Source: Legionella micdadei (lineage in GTDB: Bacteria > Pseudomonadota > Gammaproteobacteria > Legionellales > Legionellaceae). Taken from it: DNA of 64,000 nt. Each line of letters opens with the position of its first letter. Positions within the stretch are counted from its first letter, which is position 1. Positions 1 through 9,472 of this stretch are shown piece after piece. Location: the NCBI RefSeq assembly GCF_000953635.1, contig NZ_LN614830.1, positions 1,541,001 through 1,605,000 of the forward strand, read 5' to 3'. The translations under genes were made by a program, and so were the position numbers. The notes under the pieces are model-generated. The model was not told the origin of the DNA, did no database searches, and was given only the letters and a program-made list of their open reading frames with translations.

Positions 1-1
1 C

Positions 2-1945
2 CAAACAAGCGATTTCACCGTTGTTGGCATCGGCGATATGGCTGGAGATGTGTTTGGTAATGGAATGTTATTGTCCAGACACATTAAATTACTTGCTGCT
101 TTTAACCATATTCATATTTTTATCGATCCTAATCCAGATCCTGAAATTAGTTTTAAAGAGCGCGAACGATTGTTTAATTTGCCACGCTCAAATTGGACTG
201 ACTACGATAAGAAACTCATTTCTAAAGGGGGTGGCGTATTTAACCGTAACGCTAAATCCATTAGTGTTAGCAAGGAAATGAAAGAAGTCTTTGGGATCAA
301 ACAATCTGCTATCGAGCCTAATGAATTGATCCGTGTGATCCTTAAGGCTAAAGTTGATTTATTGTGGAGTGCAGGTATTGGAACTTTTGTTAAGGCGCAG
401 TCAGAATCCCATGTTGATGTTGGCGATAGGTCTAATGATTCAATTCGAATTAATGCCAAACATCTTCGATGTAAAGTAGTCGGGGAGGGAGGTAATCTTG
501 GATTAACCCAGCTGGCCCGCGTGGAATATGCGCTCAATGGCGGGCTTATTTTTACTGATTTCATTGATAATTCTGCTGGGGTTAACTGTTCAGACAAAGA
601 AGTGAATATCAAAATTCTCCTCAACAGCATTGTTGCTTCAGGTGATTTGACAGAAAAACAACGAAATGAACTATTGGGCGAAATGACTGATGAGGTTGCT
701 AAACTCGTATTACGTGATAATTTCAGCCAGCCTCGTGCAATCAGTGTTGCAGCAGCCCAGGCGCCACGTTTGATTGAATTGCATGCTCGTTATATTAATG
801 AGCTAGAACGTACAGGAAAACTGGATAGAAGCTTGGAGTTTTTGCCTGACGACAAAGCCCTGCTAGACCGGAAATTACAAGGCCAAGGGTTAAGTCGTCC
901 GAGTATTTCAGTTTTATTGTGTTACAGTAAAACAATTTTGAAAGAAGAAATCTTAAATTCAAACGTTCCTGAGGATCCTTTCTTCAAAGAGATTTTAACG
1001 AGTTCTTTCCCATCGCAATTGGCTGGACGCTATGAAAAGCAAATGCAAAAACACCCTCTTAAGCGGGAAATTATTGCGACAAGGTTAAGCAATATCATCA
1101 TTAATGAAATGGGTTTTACTTTTATTTATCGTCAACAAGACGAAACGGGCGCTCCGATTTCAGCGATTGTGCGGGCTTACATGATTGCCAGATCTGTGCT
1201 TGGCTTAGAGACTATCTGGAAAGATATTGATGCACTTGGTACGACGATCACTGCTGAAAAACAAGTCGAATTGACGATGCTTTATTTGCGTTTACTCAGG
1301 CGAGTGACTCGATGGTTTTTACGCAGCCAATGCATGCACCTGGATATCACTAAAGCGGTTAAACTCTATTCGCCCGGTATGCGTGAATTGAAGAAAGCTT
1401 TGCCAGAGAAATTTAGCGGAGGTAATAGGGCGCAATACGATCATCATTATAATCAATACCTGGAATTGGGAATTCCCCCTCATTTGGCTCATGAACTGGC
1501 GATAACACGGGCCCTATTCTCAGCAATGGATATTATTGAGGTATCGCACCAAGTTAATATGGAAGTCGGTAAGGTCGCTGAAATTTATTTTGATATTGGC
1601 GAACTTCTGGATATCACGTGGATACGCTCACAAATTATTGCGCACCCTACGGAAAATCATTGGGAATCTTTATCCAGAGAAGCTTTACGAGACGACCTAG
1701 ATTGGCAACAAAGACAGCTGACCGCGGGTATCATCGGCTTTGATGAAAAGAAAAAGGATTTCAAAAAAGCATTCGAAACTTGGTCAGAAAGACATAAAAC
1801 ACTAATCGAAAGATGGCGTCAAATTCTCTCTGATTTGCGGGCAAGCACCACGCTTAACTATACCATGTTTTTCGTCACTACCCGTGAACTGCTTGATTTG
1901 ACGCAAACGACAGTAAAGGTGTCGGAAAAGGAAATGGTAGCTTGA
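2..1945 (+). CDS. gdhB: NAD-specific glutamate dehydrogenase, C-terminal part (5' end outside window)
   Basis: The reading frame is open from base 2 (QTSDFTVVGIGDMAGDVFGN), so the gene starts upstream and about 647 C-terminal residues are visible. The opening segment, with VGIGDMAGDVFGNGML and later GEGGNLGLTQLARVEYA and DFIDNSAGVNCSDKEVNIKI, is the dinucleotide-binding catalytic core of the roughly 1600-residue NAD-dependent glutamate dehydrogenases. The remaining 400 residues are the helical C-terminal extension of that family. The enzyme oxidatively deaminates glutamate to 2-oxoglutarate in the cytoplasm, a major carbon entry point in amino-acid-consuming bacteria. The gene appears to end its transcript at the hairpin at 1969-1998. 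The family call is firm; the symbol is by analogy with Legionella naming. Confidence 0.93.
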   Translation, partial: QTSDFTVVGIGDMAGDVFGNGMLLSRHIKLLAAFNHIHIFIDPNPDPEISFKERERLFNLPRSNWTDYDKKLISKGGGVFNRNAKSISVSKEMKEVFGIKQSAIEPNELIRVILKAKVDLLWSAGIGTFVKAQSESHVDVGDRSNDSIRINAKHLRCKVVGEGGNLGLTQLARVEYALNGGLIFTDFIDNSAGVNCSDKEVNIKILLNSIVASGDLTEKQRNELLGEMTDEVAKLVLRDNFSQPRAISVAAAQAPRLIELHARYINELERTGKLDRSLEFLPDDKALLDRKLQGQGLSRPSISVLLCYSKTILKEEILNSNVPEDPFFKEILTSSFPSQLAGRYEKQMQKHPLKREIIATRLSNIIINEMGFTFIYRQQDETGAPISAIVRAYMIARSVLGLETIWKDIDALGTTITAEKQVELTMLYLRLLRRVTRWFLRSQCMHLDITKAVKLYSPGMRELKKALPEKFSGGNRAQYDHHYNQYLELGIPPHLAHELAITRALFSAMDIIEVSHQVNMEVGKVAEIYFDIGELLDITWIRSQIIAHPTENHWESLSREALRDDLDWQQRQLTAGIIGFDEKKKDFKKAFETWSERHKTLIERWRQILSDLRASTTLNYTMFFVTTRELLDLTQTTVKVSEKEMVA

Positions 1946-1968
1946 GTTTTTGATGTCAGTTAATGTGA

Positions 1969-1998
1969 CCCAACCTACACAATGATCTGTAGGTTGGG
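1969..1998. terminator. Hairpin downstream of glutamate dehydrogenase
   Basis: An 11-base perfect stem (CCCAACCTACA at 1969-1979 with TGTAGGTTGGG at 1988-1998) encloses an 8-base loop, 24 bases after the gdh stop codon. There is no T-run after it, so it is a weak intrinsic terminator by the E. coli rule, or an RNA-stabilising 3' hairpin. Confidence 0.5.
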
Positions 1999-2077
1999 GG
2001 CGCCAAACCAACATTATGCTCAGAGTGGCAAGTATTGCTGAAACACATGTAAAATGCAGCTTTTGTAAGGAATAGTA

Positions 2078-2626
2078 ATGGACGGACAAATAAGTTATCC
2101 GGATGGATTCAAATATCTCCACTGGCTTATTGCTGTAATTGTGATAGGTATGCTCAGTGTTAGCTATTTTCTTGAGGATCTCCCTGAGCGATATGTTGGT
2201 TTTGCGTTCATGCTTCATAAATCCTTTGGCATTACTGTACTCTTTCTAATGGTTATTAGAGTTGTGTGGATATGGCGTAATGGAAAACCGCCTCTACCTG
2301 ATTCAATGCCCATCTGGGAAAAAATCCTTTCCAATTCGGTTCACTATGCTTTGTATTTTTTCGTTATTTTAATGCCCTTATGCGGTTGGATTATGTCGGT
2401 CGCTGCTAACAAGCCTCCTTATTTTTTTAATTTATTTCATCTAACCTTACCTGGGATAGAGCCCAATAAAGAGTTAGCCCATCTAATGAAAGAAACTCAT
2501 AACACCATCGCGTGGATTATCATAGCGTTACTTTCTTTACACATAGCCGGTGCACTGAAGCATTTTTTTATCGATAAAGATAACGTGCTGCAGCGTATGT
2601 TACCCAGAACTAAGCGAAAGGTTTAA
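2078..2626 (+). CDS. cybB: Cytochrome b561 family protein
   Basis: The 182-residue protein has four hydrophobic helices at about residues 14-31, 45-66, 88-108 and 142-162, the architecture of bacterial cytochrome b561. Histidines at 15, 47, 141 and 155 lie at helix positions expected for ligands of two b-type hemes. The family resides in the inner membrane and passes electrons between quinol and other carriers; the partner here cannot be read from the sequence. The ATG follows AAGGAATAGTA, a good ribosome binding site. Its 3' end overlaps the end of the convergent ygfZ gene by 17 bases. Confidence 0.88.
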   Translation: MDGQISYPDGFKYLHWLIAVIVIGMLSVSYFLEDLPERYVGFAFMLHKSFGITVLFLMVIRVVWIWRNGKPPLPDSMPIWEKILSNSVHYALYFFVILMPLCGWIMSVAANKPPYFFNLFHLTLPGIEPNKELAHLMKETHNTIAWIIIALLSLHIAGALKHFFIDKDNVLQRMLPRTKRKV

Positions 2627-3584
2627 GAACCACTGTTTTACTATGCGATTCGATAAGCACTTCATTGGGATATTCATGAAGAATACTTATTGCCACTAAA
2701 TGGCGTCTTTCTGCAAGTGGACAGAGATCGATGAGTTCACCGATCTCTGTATCACTGTTAGGAAGAAATACTTTCTTTCCCGGTATTAAAGATTCATCTG
2801 TTTCGATGACAAACAATGCTAACCCATGCTTTAGTTTGGCTCGATAATGTGTACGGGCGACAATTTCTTGTCCTTTATAACAGCCTTTATCAAAACTTAG
2901 TTGTCCCGATAGGTGCAAATCAATTCGGTGGGGTAAGAATAAGCCTCTTGTTTCAGGATAAATTTCAATATGCTTATGACGTAATTGCAGCTGATGCCAT
3001 GCAAGCGAGCCACGAATTTGTTGTCTATCAATAAATGGCAGAGCGAATGCAGCTGCCTCTTCTCTAGTAACCAAAATAATATAGAGTTGGTTGCCTAGGG
3101 AGTAACAACAGTGTTCTGCAGTAGTGCCAAGGCTAAGACGAGTTTCAGGTAGGGTGATATTCTCAGGTAATAAATCATGCGCATTAGCCAAATAAAAGCC
3201 GTAAATCTGATAGGAGGTTGTCTGCTCTAGCTGAACACGACTGAGCATTGCGGCTTTGTTGAGTGAAGATTGTGTTGTACTCAACAAATCGTTAGCCAAA
3301 ATTAACTGTAAACCATGCCAGCTAACGACATCAAACAATGCCAATACACGTCCTTTCAGATTACACATTGCTCCTTGCTGTATCATCTTATCCGTCACTT
3401 TGCGTACGTCACAACTCACCTGTCCTTGCAAAAATTCTACAGCTCGTTCACCAAGGACACTTAGTGATCCAAGATAAGAAAGATCGAACAGGTAATTTTT
3501 ATTTCTTTCAAAATTCAACTCACTGGCTAATGAGGTAAAAACACTCAACGGCCTGTTATTAATAAAATATTCGGAAAAGTTCAT
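2610..3584 (-). CDS. ygfZ: Folate-binding tRNA-modifying protein YgfZ
   Basis: This 324-residue protein carries the family signature KGCYKGQE at about 233-240, whose cysteine is essential in E. coli YgfZ, within an aminomethyltransferase (GcvT)-like fold. YgfZ binds folate and supports assembly or repair of some Fe-S enzymes, including the tRNA methylthiolase MiaB. It is divergent from sdhE, separated by only 75 bases, the conserved ygfZ / ygfY-ygfX arrangement of gammaproteobacteria. The N-terminus lacks an obvious signal peptide, consistent with a cytoplasmic protein. Confidence 0.93.
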   Translation of the reverse strand: MNFSEYFINNRPLSVFTSLASELNFERNKNYLFDLSYLGSLSVLGERAVEFLQGQVSCDVRKVTDKMIQQGAMCNLKGRVLALFDVVSWHGLQLILANDLLSTTQSSLNKAAMLSRVQLEQTTSYQIYGFYLANAHDLLPENITLPETRLSLGTTAEHCCYSLGNQLYIILVTREEAAAFALPFIDRQQIRGSLAWHQLQLRHKHIEIYPETRGLFLPHRIDLHLSGQLSFDKGCYKGQEIVARTHYRAKLKHGLALFVIETDESLIPGKKVFLPNSDTEIGELIDLCPLAERRHLVAISILHEYPNEVLIESHSKTVVLKPFA

Positions 3585-3659
3585 TCTGTAGCCGGTTTAA
3601 GATTGCGAATGTTGTGAAGTTTAGTGTAACATCGCCCAGTCTGGCAATTAGGTAAATCA

Positions 3660-3914
3660 ATGAGCGATTCATTAAAAAAAGCAAAACTCTTATGGCATTG
3701 TCGACGTGGTATGCTCGAGTTAGATTTAATACTAATACCGTTTTTAGAGCGCCATTTCGATAGTATGAGCTTATCACAGATGACTGCTTTCGAAAGATTA
3801 CTTGAGTGCACAGATCCAGAGTTATTTAGTTGGTTAATGGGGCACGATGACCCCACGGACAAGGAATTCGTTGATATTGTTGAATTTATCAGAATGCAAC
3901 ATAACGTTAGGTAG
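3660..3914 (+). CDS. sdhE: Succinate dehydrogenase flavinylation factor SdhE
   Basis: This 84-residue protein matches the Sdh5/SdhE/YgfY family. RRGMLELD at 15-22 holds the invariant RGxxE motif (R16, G17, E20) needed for covalent FAD attachment to the SdhA subunit. Length and helical content fit the family. The gene lies divergently from ygfZ and overlaps the following ygfX-like frame, so the two are probably translated from one message. In E. coli the pair was also described as a toxin-antitoxin pair (CptB/CptA); the flavinylation role is better established. Confidence 0.93.
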   Translation: MSDSLKKAKLLWHCRRGMLELDLILIPFLERHFDSMSLSQMTAFERLLECTDPELFSWLMGHDDPTDKEFVDIVEFIRMQHNVR

Positions 3915-4314
3915 GTCAGTTTATTATCTTAAGCTCGCCTTATTGATTTACCTAAGTGCGCTAATGCTTTTATTCTACTCATCTTGCATCCCTTTTTTAA
4001 AAGTTGCAACCACGTTTTTGCTATTGCTCCAATTCGTTCGTATTTTTAATAATCCGCAGCCTAATCCGAACTATTTAATGCTAAGTTATAGGGAACATTG
4101 GGTACTTCTCGATAAATTCCATCAGGAACAGGCTTATGAGAAGGGAAGAGTAGTAATTAACACAGGACTTTTTTTTCTCTTTGAATTAATTGACAAGAGA
4201 AAAAAGAAATTGATCGTTATTTTCCGAGATCAAATTGATGAACATTCCTACCGATTATTAGCGATCATAGAAAAAATTCAACCTAATATTCAAGGCCAAG
4301 CTAATAAGAATTAA
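3847..4314 (+). CDS. YgfX (CptA)-like inner-membrane protein, start uncertain
   Basis: The frame encodes up to 155 residues with a short hydrophobic hairpin at roughly 28-63 followed by a soluble basic domain, the layout of YgfX, the usual partner gene of sdhE. The homology-like region begins near residue 16 (CNITLGRSVYYLKLALL), upstream of the sdhE stop codon, so the true start must overlap sdhE. Candidates are ATG 3847 or TTG at 3871-3880, and none has a strong ribosome binding site, which suggests translational coupling. The assignment rests on position, topology and weak similarity. Coverage of E. coli YgfX (about 135 residues) looks complete. Confidence 0.65.
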   Translation: MTPRTRNSLILLNLSECNITLGRSVYYLKLALLIYLSALMLLFYSSCIPFLKVATTFLLLLQFVRIFNNPQPNPNYLMLSYREHWVLLDKFHQEQAYEKGRVVINTGLFFLFELIDKRKKKLIVIFRDQIDEHSYRLLAIIEKIQPNIQGQANKN

Positions 4315-4608
4315 AGCCGTATTATCCCAAAACCCGCAAGGGAATGATTGCCTAATTTTGGTAATCACGGGTTCGTTCGCTCTACTTGCCGTGTGTTATG
4401 CCCGAAATTCCAGAGAAGATCCTATAAACTCAAGGCCATGCGTTTTGTTGTTACAGGTCATTCTTTCACCGACTATAGTAGCTTGTGTCTCATTAGGCAC
4501 CCCATGACCACATAATGGGGAAATTTAGATGCGTTTACCCTGTCAAACCTAGCATTTTGAAGTATCTTGGGTATAGAATGCACGAATCATGACAAACCAT
4601 AGTCCTTT
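4315..4608. other. Intergenic spacer before ruvB
   Basis: This 294-base gap has no supported gene. It holds a weak 6-base hairpin (CCCCAT at 4500-4505 with ATGGGG at 4515-4520) and, at 4541-4575, a half copy of the dispersed palindromic repeat described at 29571-29617. The ruvB promoter must lie here but no box stands out. Confidence 0.5.
4541..4575. repeat. Half copy of dispersed intergenic repeat
   Basis: The segment ending ATTTTGAAGTATCTTGGGTA (4554-4573) is identical over 20 bases to the right arm of the palindrome at 29571-29617. The left arm here is degenerate, with only a TACCC remnant at 4536-4540. It sits 34 bases upstream of the ruvB start codon. Confidence 0.7.
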
Positions 4609-5622
4609 ATGTTGGAAAGTGATCGTCTAGTCAGTGCTAATTCGGCAGCTTCAGAGGAAGCATTGGATCGAGCCATCCGTCCTTTTAGTCTTGACGAATA
4701 CATCGGACAGGATGAAGTACGGTCACAGATGCGTATTTTTATTGACGCTGCAAAAAATCGAAATGATGCGCTTGATCATGTACTTATTTTTGGACCTCCT
4801 GGCCTAGGCAAAACCACGCTTGCCAACATCATCGCCCATGAAATGGGGGTTAGCTTAAGGCAAACTTCTGGGCCTGTGTTAGAGAGAGCAGGGGATATCG
4901 CTGCACTTTTAACAAATTTGCAAGAGAACGATGTGTTGTTCATTGATGAAATTCACCGTTTAAGTCCTATTATTGAAGAAGTACTCTATCCCGCCATGGA
5001 AGATTACAAGCTCGATATCATGATCGGCGAAGGGCCTGCTGCTCGTTCAATTAAATTGGAATTGCCCCCATTTACGTTAATTGGAGCGACAACACGGGCA
5101 GGTTTGCTCACTTCTCCTTTGCGTGATCGCTTTGGTATCGTCCAGCGCCTTGAGTTTTATTCGGTAGAAGCTTTGACCTATATTGTATCTCGATCTGCCC
5201 GACTGCTCGGTGTAACCGCTGAAATTGAAGGTGCACGAGAAATTGCTAGGCGCTCCCGCGGCACACCCAGAATTGCTAACCGCTTGTTACGCAGGGTGCG
5301 CGATTATGCAGAAGTAAAAGGGAAGGGGATTATTACCTTAGACATTGCTGGTAAAGCCCTTGAAATGTTAAATATTGACCAACATGGCTTTGACATGATG
5401 GATAGAAAATTACTTCAAGCGATCATCGAGCGTTTCTCTGGAGGCCCCGTTGGTATTGACAGTATGGCTGCAGCGATCGGTGAAGAAAAAGGAACTATAG
5501 AAGATGTGCTTGAGCCCTTTCTAATCCAGCAAGGTTTTTTGATAAGAACGCCAAGGGGTAGGATTGCCTCTAAATTAGCTTATCAACATTTTGGTTTAAC
5601 TGTAGCTGAAGAAGATAATTAA
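4609..5622 (+). CDS. ruvB: Holliday junction branch-migration ATPase RuvB
   Basis: The 337-residue protein is full length for RuvB. Walker A is GPPGLGKTT at about 62-70, Walker B is FIDEIH at 111-116, and the sensor/arginine-finger stretch [18 protein letters not shown] follows near 160. The C-terminal winged helix with the [15 protein letters not shown] signature is intact. RuvB hexamers drive branch migration at Holliday junctions with RuvA and RuvC. Neither ruvA nor ruvC is in this window. The N-terminus [10 protein letters not shown] aligns with the family start. The stop overlaps the start of ybgC by one base (TAATG), indicating coupled expression with the tol genes. Confidence 0.97.
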   Translation: MLESDRLVSANSAASEEALDRAIRPFSLDEYIGQDEVRSQMRIFIDAAKNRNDALDHVLIFGPPGLGKTTLANIIAHEMGVSLRQTSGPVLERAGDIAALLTNLQENDVLFIDEIHRLSPIIEEVLYPAMEDYKLDIMIGEGPAARSIKLELPPFTLIGATTRAGLLTSPLRDRFGIVQRLEFYSVEALTYIVSRSARLLGVTAEIEGAREIARRSRGTPRIANRLLRRVRDYAEVKGKGIITLDIAGKALEMLNIDQHGFDMMDRKLLQAIIERFSGGPVGIDSMAAAIGEEKGTIEDVLEPFLIQQGFLIRTPRGRIASKLAYQHFGLTVAEEDN

Positions 5623-6020
5623 TGGACAATATGGATTGTCATCATTTTAATATTAGGGTTTATGCAGAAGATACCGATATGATGGGAATTGTGTATCATG
5701 CAAATTACCTCTGCTTTTTTGAGCGGGCCAGAACTGAAATGATTCGTAATTCTGGCTTGTCTTTAACCATGCTTGCAACGTATGATTGCCATTTTGCGAT
5801 AAACGAGGTTCTCCTTCGTTATAAGAACCCTGCTTATCTAGACGATTTATTAAGAATTACGACAAAAATAAGCCATAAAAAATCATGCAGTCTTGTATTT
5901 GATCAGGCCATGCATAATCAGGATAATAAGCTTATTTGCGAAGCGCAAATCAAAGCAGTATGCGTAAATAATGAGATGAGACCTAAGCGCTTACCTGAGG
6001 ATTTATTTAAGTTAAAGTAA
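5622..6020 (+). CDS. ybgC: Tol-Pal-associated acyl-CoA thioesterase YbgC
   Basis: This is a 132-residue hot-dog-fold thioesterase of the 4HBT/YbgC group. The active-site region AEDTDMMGIVYHANYL (15-30) has the catalytic aspartate (D17) and the Y-H-x-N-Y pattern of the family. YbgC hydrolyses acyl-CoAs and associates with phospholipid synthesis proteins in E. coli. Its place directly before tolQ is conserved in many gammaproteobacteria. Its ATG overlaps the ruvB stop codon. Confidence 0.93.
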   Translation: MDNMDCHHFNIRVYAEDTDMMGIVYHANYLCFFERARTEMIRNSGLSLTMLATYDCHFAINEVLLRYKNPAYLDDLLRITTKISHKKSCSLVFDQAMHNQDNKLICEAQIKAVCVNNEMRPKRLPEDLFKLK

Positions 6021-6076
6021 AAGCTTGATTTTGCGTTCAGGCTAAAAAGAAAAATGATTGTTGGAGGAAAAAGAAC

Positions 6077-6751
6077 GTGGCAAACCATGCAAGTGTACTT
6101 GGCTATTTTATGCAGGCAGGCCTAGTCGTTAAGACTGTGATGATGATTTTGCTGATTGCATCCATCATTTCATGGACTCTTATTTTGCAAAGAGCGTGGT
6201 ATTTCAAACGTAAGAAACAACAATGTGAAGGGTTTGTAAGACGGTTTTGGGATAGCAGTGATTTGAGTAAATTGTATGCTGATATCGACAGTAACATCGA
6301 CGATCGGCAAGGGCTGGCAGCGATTTTCCATGCTGGATTTAAAGAATATGTGCGTTCCCGTAAGCTTGGGCATGTATCAATTGAACCTATCCAGCGTGTC
6401 ATGCAAATTAGCCATGCGAAAGAAGCCATGCAACTGGAACAACATTTACCATTCTTTGCTTCCGTTGGCTCCATTGCCCCGTATGTCGGTTTGTTTGGTA
6501 CAGTATGGGGGATCATGACTTCTTTCCAAGCATTAGGACAAGCTCAACAAGCAACGATCGCGATGGTAGCTCCAGGTATTTCAGAAGCCTTAGTGGCGAC
6601 AGCACTAGGATTGTTTACTGCAATTCCCGCAGTTATTGCTTACAACCGTTATAGTACTCGTGCATCGGGTTTGCTTGAGCGCTATGATTTATTTCAGGAT
6701 GAATTAGTCTCACTTATTGAGCAGCAAACGGCTGCGCCAATGAGAGGATAG
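6077..6751 (+). CDS. tolQ: Tol-Pal energizing channel subunit TolQ
   Basis: This 224-residue protein of the ExbB/TolQ/MotA family has three membrane spans, at about 17-36, 135-157 and 165-190. The conserved block is SVGSIAPYVGLFGTVWGIM, and the later helix carries the LVATALGLFTAIPAVIAYN pattern. With TolR it forms the proton-driven motor that energises TolA for outer-membrane constriction at division. It starts with GTG at 6077, preceded by GGAGG at 6063-6067. It stops three bases before tolR. Confidence 0.96.
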   Translation: MANHASVLGYFMQAGLVVKTVMMILLIASIISWTLILQRAWYFKRKKQQCEGFVRRFWDSSDLSKLYADIDSNIDDRQGLAAIFHAGFKEYVRSRKLGHVSIEPIQRVMQISHAKEAMQLEQHLPFFASVGSIAPYVGLFGTVWGIMTSFQALGQAQQATIAMVAPGISEALVATALGLFTAIPAVIAYNRYSTRASGLLERYDLFQDELVSLIEQQTAAPMRG

Positions 6752-6754
6752 ATC

Positions 6755-7213
6755 ATGCTAAGAAAAAAGAAAGCGAGTACCCGCCCAATCGCTGAAATCA
6801 ATGTGGTTCCCTATATTGATGTCATGCTGGTATTGCTTGTTATTTTTATGATCACGGCGCCTATGCTAACTCAGGGGGTTACGGTGGATTTGCCGAAAGC
6901 AGCTAGTGAAACATTAAAATCAACCGACAGAGAACCGATTATTGTTTCTGTTAATCAACAGGGTGACTATTTTCTTAATATCCATAGTGACCCTGCTAGC
7001 CCAATTGCACCGCAAGCGCTGAAAATTCGAGTAGCGGCTGAGTTGGAGTTAGCCCGGCAATCTAAGCAGACATTGAATGTTCTGGTTAAAGGTGACCAAG
7101 GGGTACCTTATGGTAAAGTTGTGATGGCAATGGGTTTATTAAAACAGGCAGGAGCTGAACAGGTTGGTTTAATAACGGATTCATCTGAGGTGGGGCAGGA
7201 GAATCGGGGGTGA
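6755..7213 (+). CDS. tolR: Tol-Pal motor subunit TolR
   Basis: This 152-residue ExbD/TolR family protein has a single N-terminal membrane helix (about 20-40) carrying the essential aspartate D22 in the NVVPYIDVMLVLLVIFM segment, then a periplasmic domain. It couples proton flow through TolQ to movement of TolA. Its stop codon overlaps the tolA start (GTGA at 7210-7213), so the genes are translationally coupled. Confidence 0.96.
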   Translation: MLRKKKASTRPIAEINVVPYIDVMLVLLVIFMITAPMLTQGVTVDLPKAASETLKSTDREPIIVSVNQQGDYFLNIHSDPASPIAPQALKIRVAAELELARQSKQTLNVLVKGDQGVPYGKVVMAMGLLKQAGAEQVGLITDSSEVGQENRG

Positions 7214-8196
7214 TTGTGGATCAAAGTTATCGCAAGTCGTTTATTGCGGCCGTTTTATTTCATCTTTTTTTGGGCCTAGCGTTATTAATTGACACAACGA
7301 CCAATCAACGTCCGGTGCTGACGCCCGAGGCAAAAAATGAGCCCAGCCAAGCGTTGCCTGTTGAATCTGCTCGTCCGAAAGATGAAGTTGTCAAGGCAGT
7401 GAGTGTCGAGAATCGGGAAGTGATGGAAACGGTGCAACGTTTAAAACAAGAACGCACCAAGCAATTGAAGGCGGAACAGGAAAGACAACAAGCCTTGCTT
7501 AAGCAAGCTGAGATGGCACGTAAAGCCCGCTTACAGGAGCAACAACGCTTAGCGAAACTAAAAGAGGAAGCTGAGAAAATTGCTATTGCCCGGAAAAAAC
7601 AAATTGAAGAAGAGAAGCGTCGTTTAAAGCAGTTGGCTGAGCAGAAAGCACAGGAAGCTAAGCGTATTGAAGAGTTAAAAGCCAAGCAGCAACAATTAAA
7701 GAAACAACAAGAAGAAGCTGAAAAACTGGCCGTATTAAAACAAAAACAAGCTGAAGAAAAAGCAAAGCTTGATAAGCTTACGGAAGAAAAAGCGAAGGAA
7801 GAACTTGCACGCGCTGAAAAAGCCAAAGCAGAGGCTGAACAAAAACGTCAAGCTGCTTTACAACAGCAAGCTGCTGCAGACGCAGCAAAAAAAGCACATC
7901 TCGCAGGCGAAGTCGATAAATATAAGGCTATGATTGTTAATGCGATAAGTCGTCAATGGATTTTGCCAGAAAATGTCGATAGCAGTTTGTCAAGTCAATT
8001 CAGAATTCGGCTCGCACCGGATGGTGCAGTGTTGGAAGTGAGTTTAATACGAAGCAGTGGTGATTCGGTTTTAGATCGCTCCGCCCAAACTGCTATTTAT
8101 AAAGCATCACCGCTTCCAGTGCCCAGTGATCCAGACACTTTTAATTTATTTCGTGATATTAGTTTAACCGTACGACCAGAAAATGTTAGGGGGTAA
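7210..8196 (+). CDS. tolA: Tol-Pal inner-membrane tether TolA
   Basis: The 328-residue protein has a membrane anchor at about residues 10-28, a long Lys/Glu/Ala/Gln-rich coiled coil at about 65-225, and a C-terminal TonB/TolA-like domain (about 235-325) that in E. coli binds TolB, Pal and phage coat proteins. It is shorter than the 421-residue E. coli protein, mainly because of a shorter helical stalk. The start is GTG overlapping the tolR stop. The gene ends two bases before tolB. Confidence 0.94.
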   Translation: MIVDQSYRKSFIAAVLFHLFLGLALLIDTTTNQRPVLTPEAKNEPSQALPVESARPKDEVVKAVSVENREVMETVQRLKQERTKQLKAEQERQQALLKQAEMARKARLQEQQRLAKLKEEAEKIAIARKKQIEEEKRRLKQLAEQKAQEAKRIEELKAKQQQLKKQQEEAEKLAVLKQKQAEEKAKLDKLTEEKAKEELARAEKAKAEAEQKRQAALQQQAAADAAKKAHLAGEVDKYKAMIVNAISRQWILPENVDSSLSSQFRIRLAPDGAVLEVSLIRSSGDSVLDRSAQTAIYKASPLPVPSDPDTFNLFRDISLTVRPENVRG

Positions 8197-8198
8197 AC

Positions 8199-9467
8199 GT
8201 GTTAATTAAACGTTTGATTGCAGCAGCATGCCTATTTTTCCCAGTTCTACTGTACGCAGTCGATTTGGAGCTGACTCAAGGCATTAATTCAGCTTTACCT
8301 ATTGCCATTGAACCCTTTGGTTATGATGAAGTCGGACAGAAATTGACAGACGTGATCAATGGCGATTTTCGTTTTTCTGGGCAGTTTAAAATTATTCCGG
8401 CACCGCAAGGAAGGCCGTTAGCAATCAGCGTGTGGCGTGAGGCAGGTGCTGATAGTGTGTTATCTGGGCAAGTTACCCGAATTGGGTACAACCGTTATGA
8501 TGTTAGTTTCAAACTACTAGATGCAGTTGCTCAGGGCAAAGTATTGTTATCAAAAAACTATCAAATTGGAGCTAATGAGATTCGTGCGCTAGCGCATCAT
8601 ATCAGTGATGAAGTTTATCAAAAACTAACTGGCGATCGTGGTGTTTTCTCTACGCGAATTGCATATATTTTAGTGCAACGCACTGGTACTGACAGGGCAA
8701 AATATTTTCTTGAGGTTGCTGATTTTGATGGTTATAACCCGCAAAGTTTGCTGGTTTCTACAGAACCAATTATGTCGCCTGCTTGGTCGCCGGATGGTAG
8801 ACAAATTGCTTACGTTTCATTTGAGAAAAAGAAGGCACAAATTTTTACCGTGTCTGTTGAAACGGGTAAACGGCGTCTATTGACTGATTTTGCGGGCATT
8901 AATGGTGCTCCAGCTTGGTCAAACGATGGGCGTAATCTTGCTGTGGTGTTATCTAAGGGTGGTTCCCCTAAAATTTACAGTGTTGATTTAAGCAGCGGCT
9001 ATATGAAGCAATTAACCTTCGGGGATGCAATTGACACCGAGCCTCGCTATTCTCCAGATGGTAAATCAATGTTGTTTACTTCCGGACGCGGGGGATCGCC
9101 GCAGATTTACCGATTATCTTTAATAGATGGAAGTATCGCGCGTATGACTTTTGATGGTAATTATAATGCACGTGCTTCGTTTACACCTGATCAAAAACAC
9201 ATTGTCATGCTGCATCGAGGTGAGGACAGAGCTTTTAATATAGGGGTACAAGATACCGATAATAATGGTCAAATCACGCAATTAACTTTTTCTCCATCGG
9301 ATGAGTCACCGTCAGTAGCCCCCAATGGGCGTTTAATTCTCTATGCAACTCGAGTTAATGACAAAGGAGTTTTGGCTGTTGTATCTATTGATGGAAGGAC
9401 GAAAATGCGGTTACCGGCAAGGGATGGGGATGTCCAAGAGCCAGCGTGGTCACCTTATCTCGGTTAA
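8199..9467 (+). CDS. tolB: Periplasmic beta-propeller protein TolB
   Basis: This 422-residue protein has a signal peptide (about 1-20, cleavage near LLYAVD), an N-terminal alpha/beta domain and a C-terminal six-bladed propeller. The WD40-like TolB repeats are visible as [44 protein letters not shown] and EPAWSP. TolB shuttles between Pal and TolA during outer-membrane constriction. The start is GTG. Unlike the common order, pal does not follow; the next gene is a nuclease on the same strand. Confidence 0.96.
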   Translation: MLIKRLIAAACLFFPVLLYAVDLELTQGINSALPIAIEPFGYDEVGQKLTDVINGDFRFSGQFKIIPAPQGRPLAISVWREAGADSVLSGQVTRIGYNRYDVSFKLLDAVAQGKVLLSKNYQIGANEIRALAHHISDEVYQKLTGDRGVFSTRIAYILVQRTGTDRAKYFLEVADFDGYNPQSLLVSTEPIMSPAWSPDGRQIAYVSFEKKKAQIFTVSVETGKRRLLTDFAGINGAPAWSNDGRNLAVVLSKGGSPKIYSVDLSSGYMKQLTFGDAIDTEPRYSPDGKSMLFTSGRGGSPQIYRLSLIDGSIARMTFDGNYNARASFTPDQKHIVMLHRGEDRAFNIGVQDTDNNGQITQLTFSPSDESPSVAPNGRLILYATRVNDKGVLAVVSIDGRTKMRLPARDGDVQEPAWSPYLG

Positions 9468-9472
9468 ACGTA

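Noticed and set aside
7305-7826. Long open frame on the minus strand opposite tolA (Ser/Cys/Phe-rich)
   Set aside because: It is the antisense shadow of the Lys/Glu/Ala repeat region of tolA; composition is not protein-like and there is no ribosome binding site.
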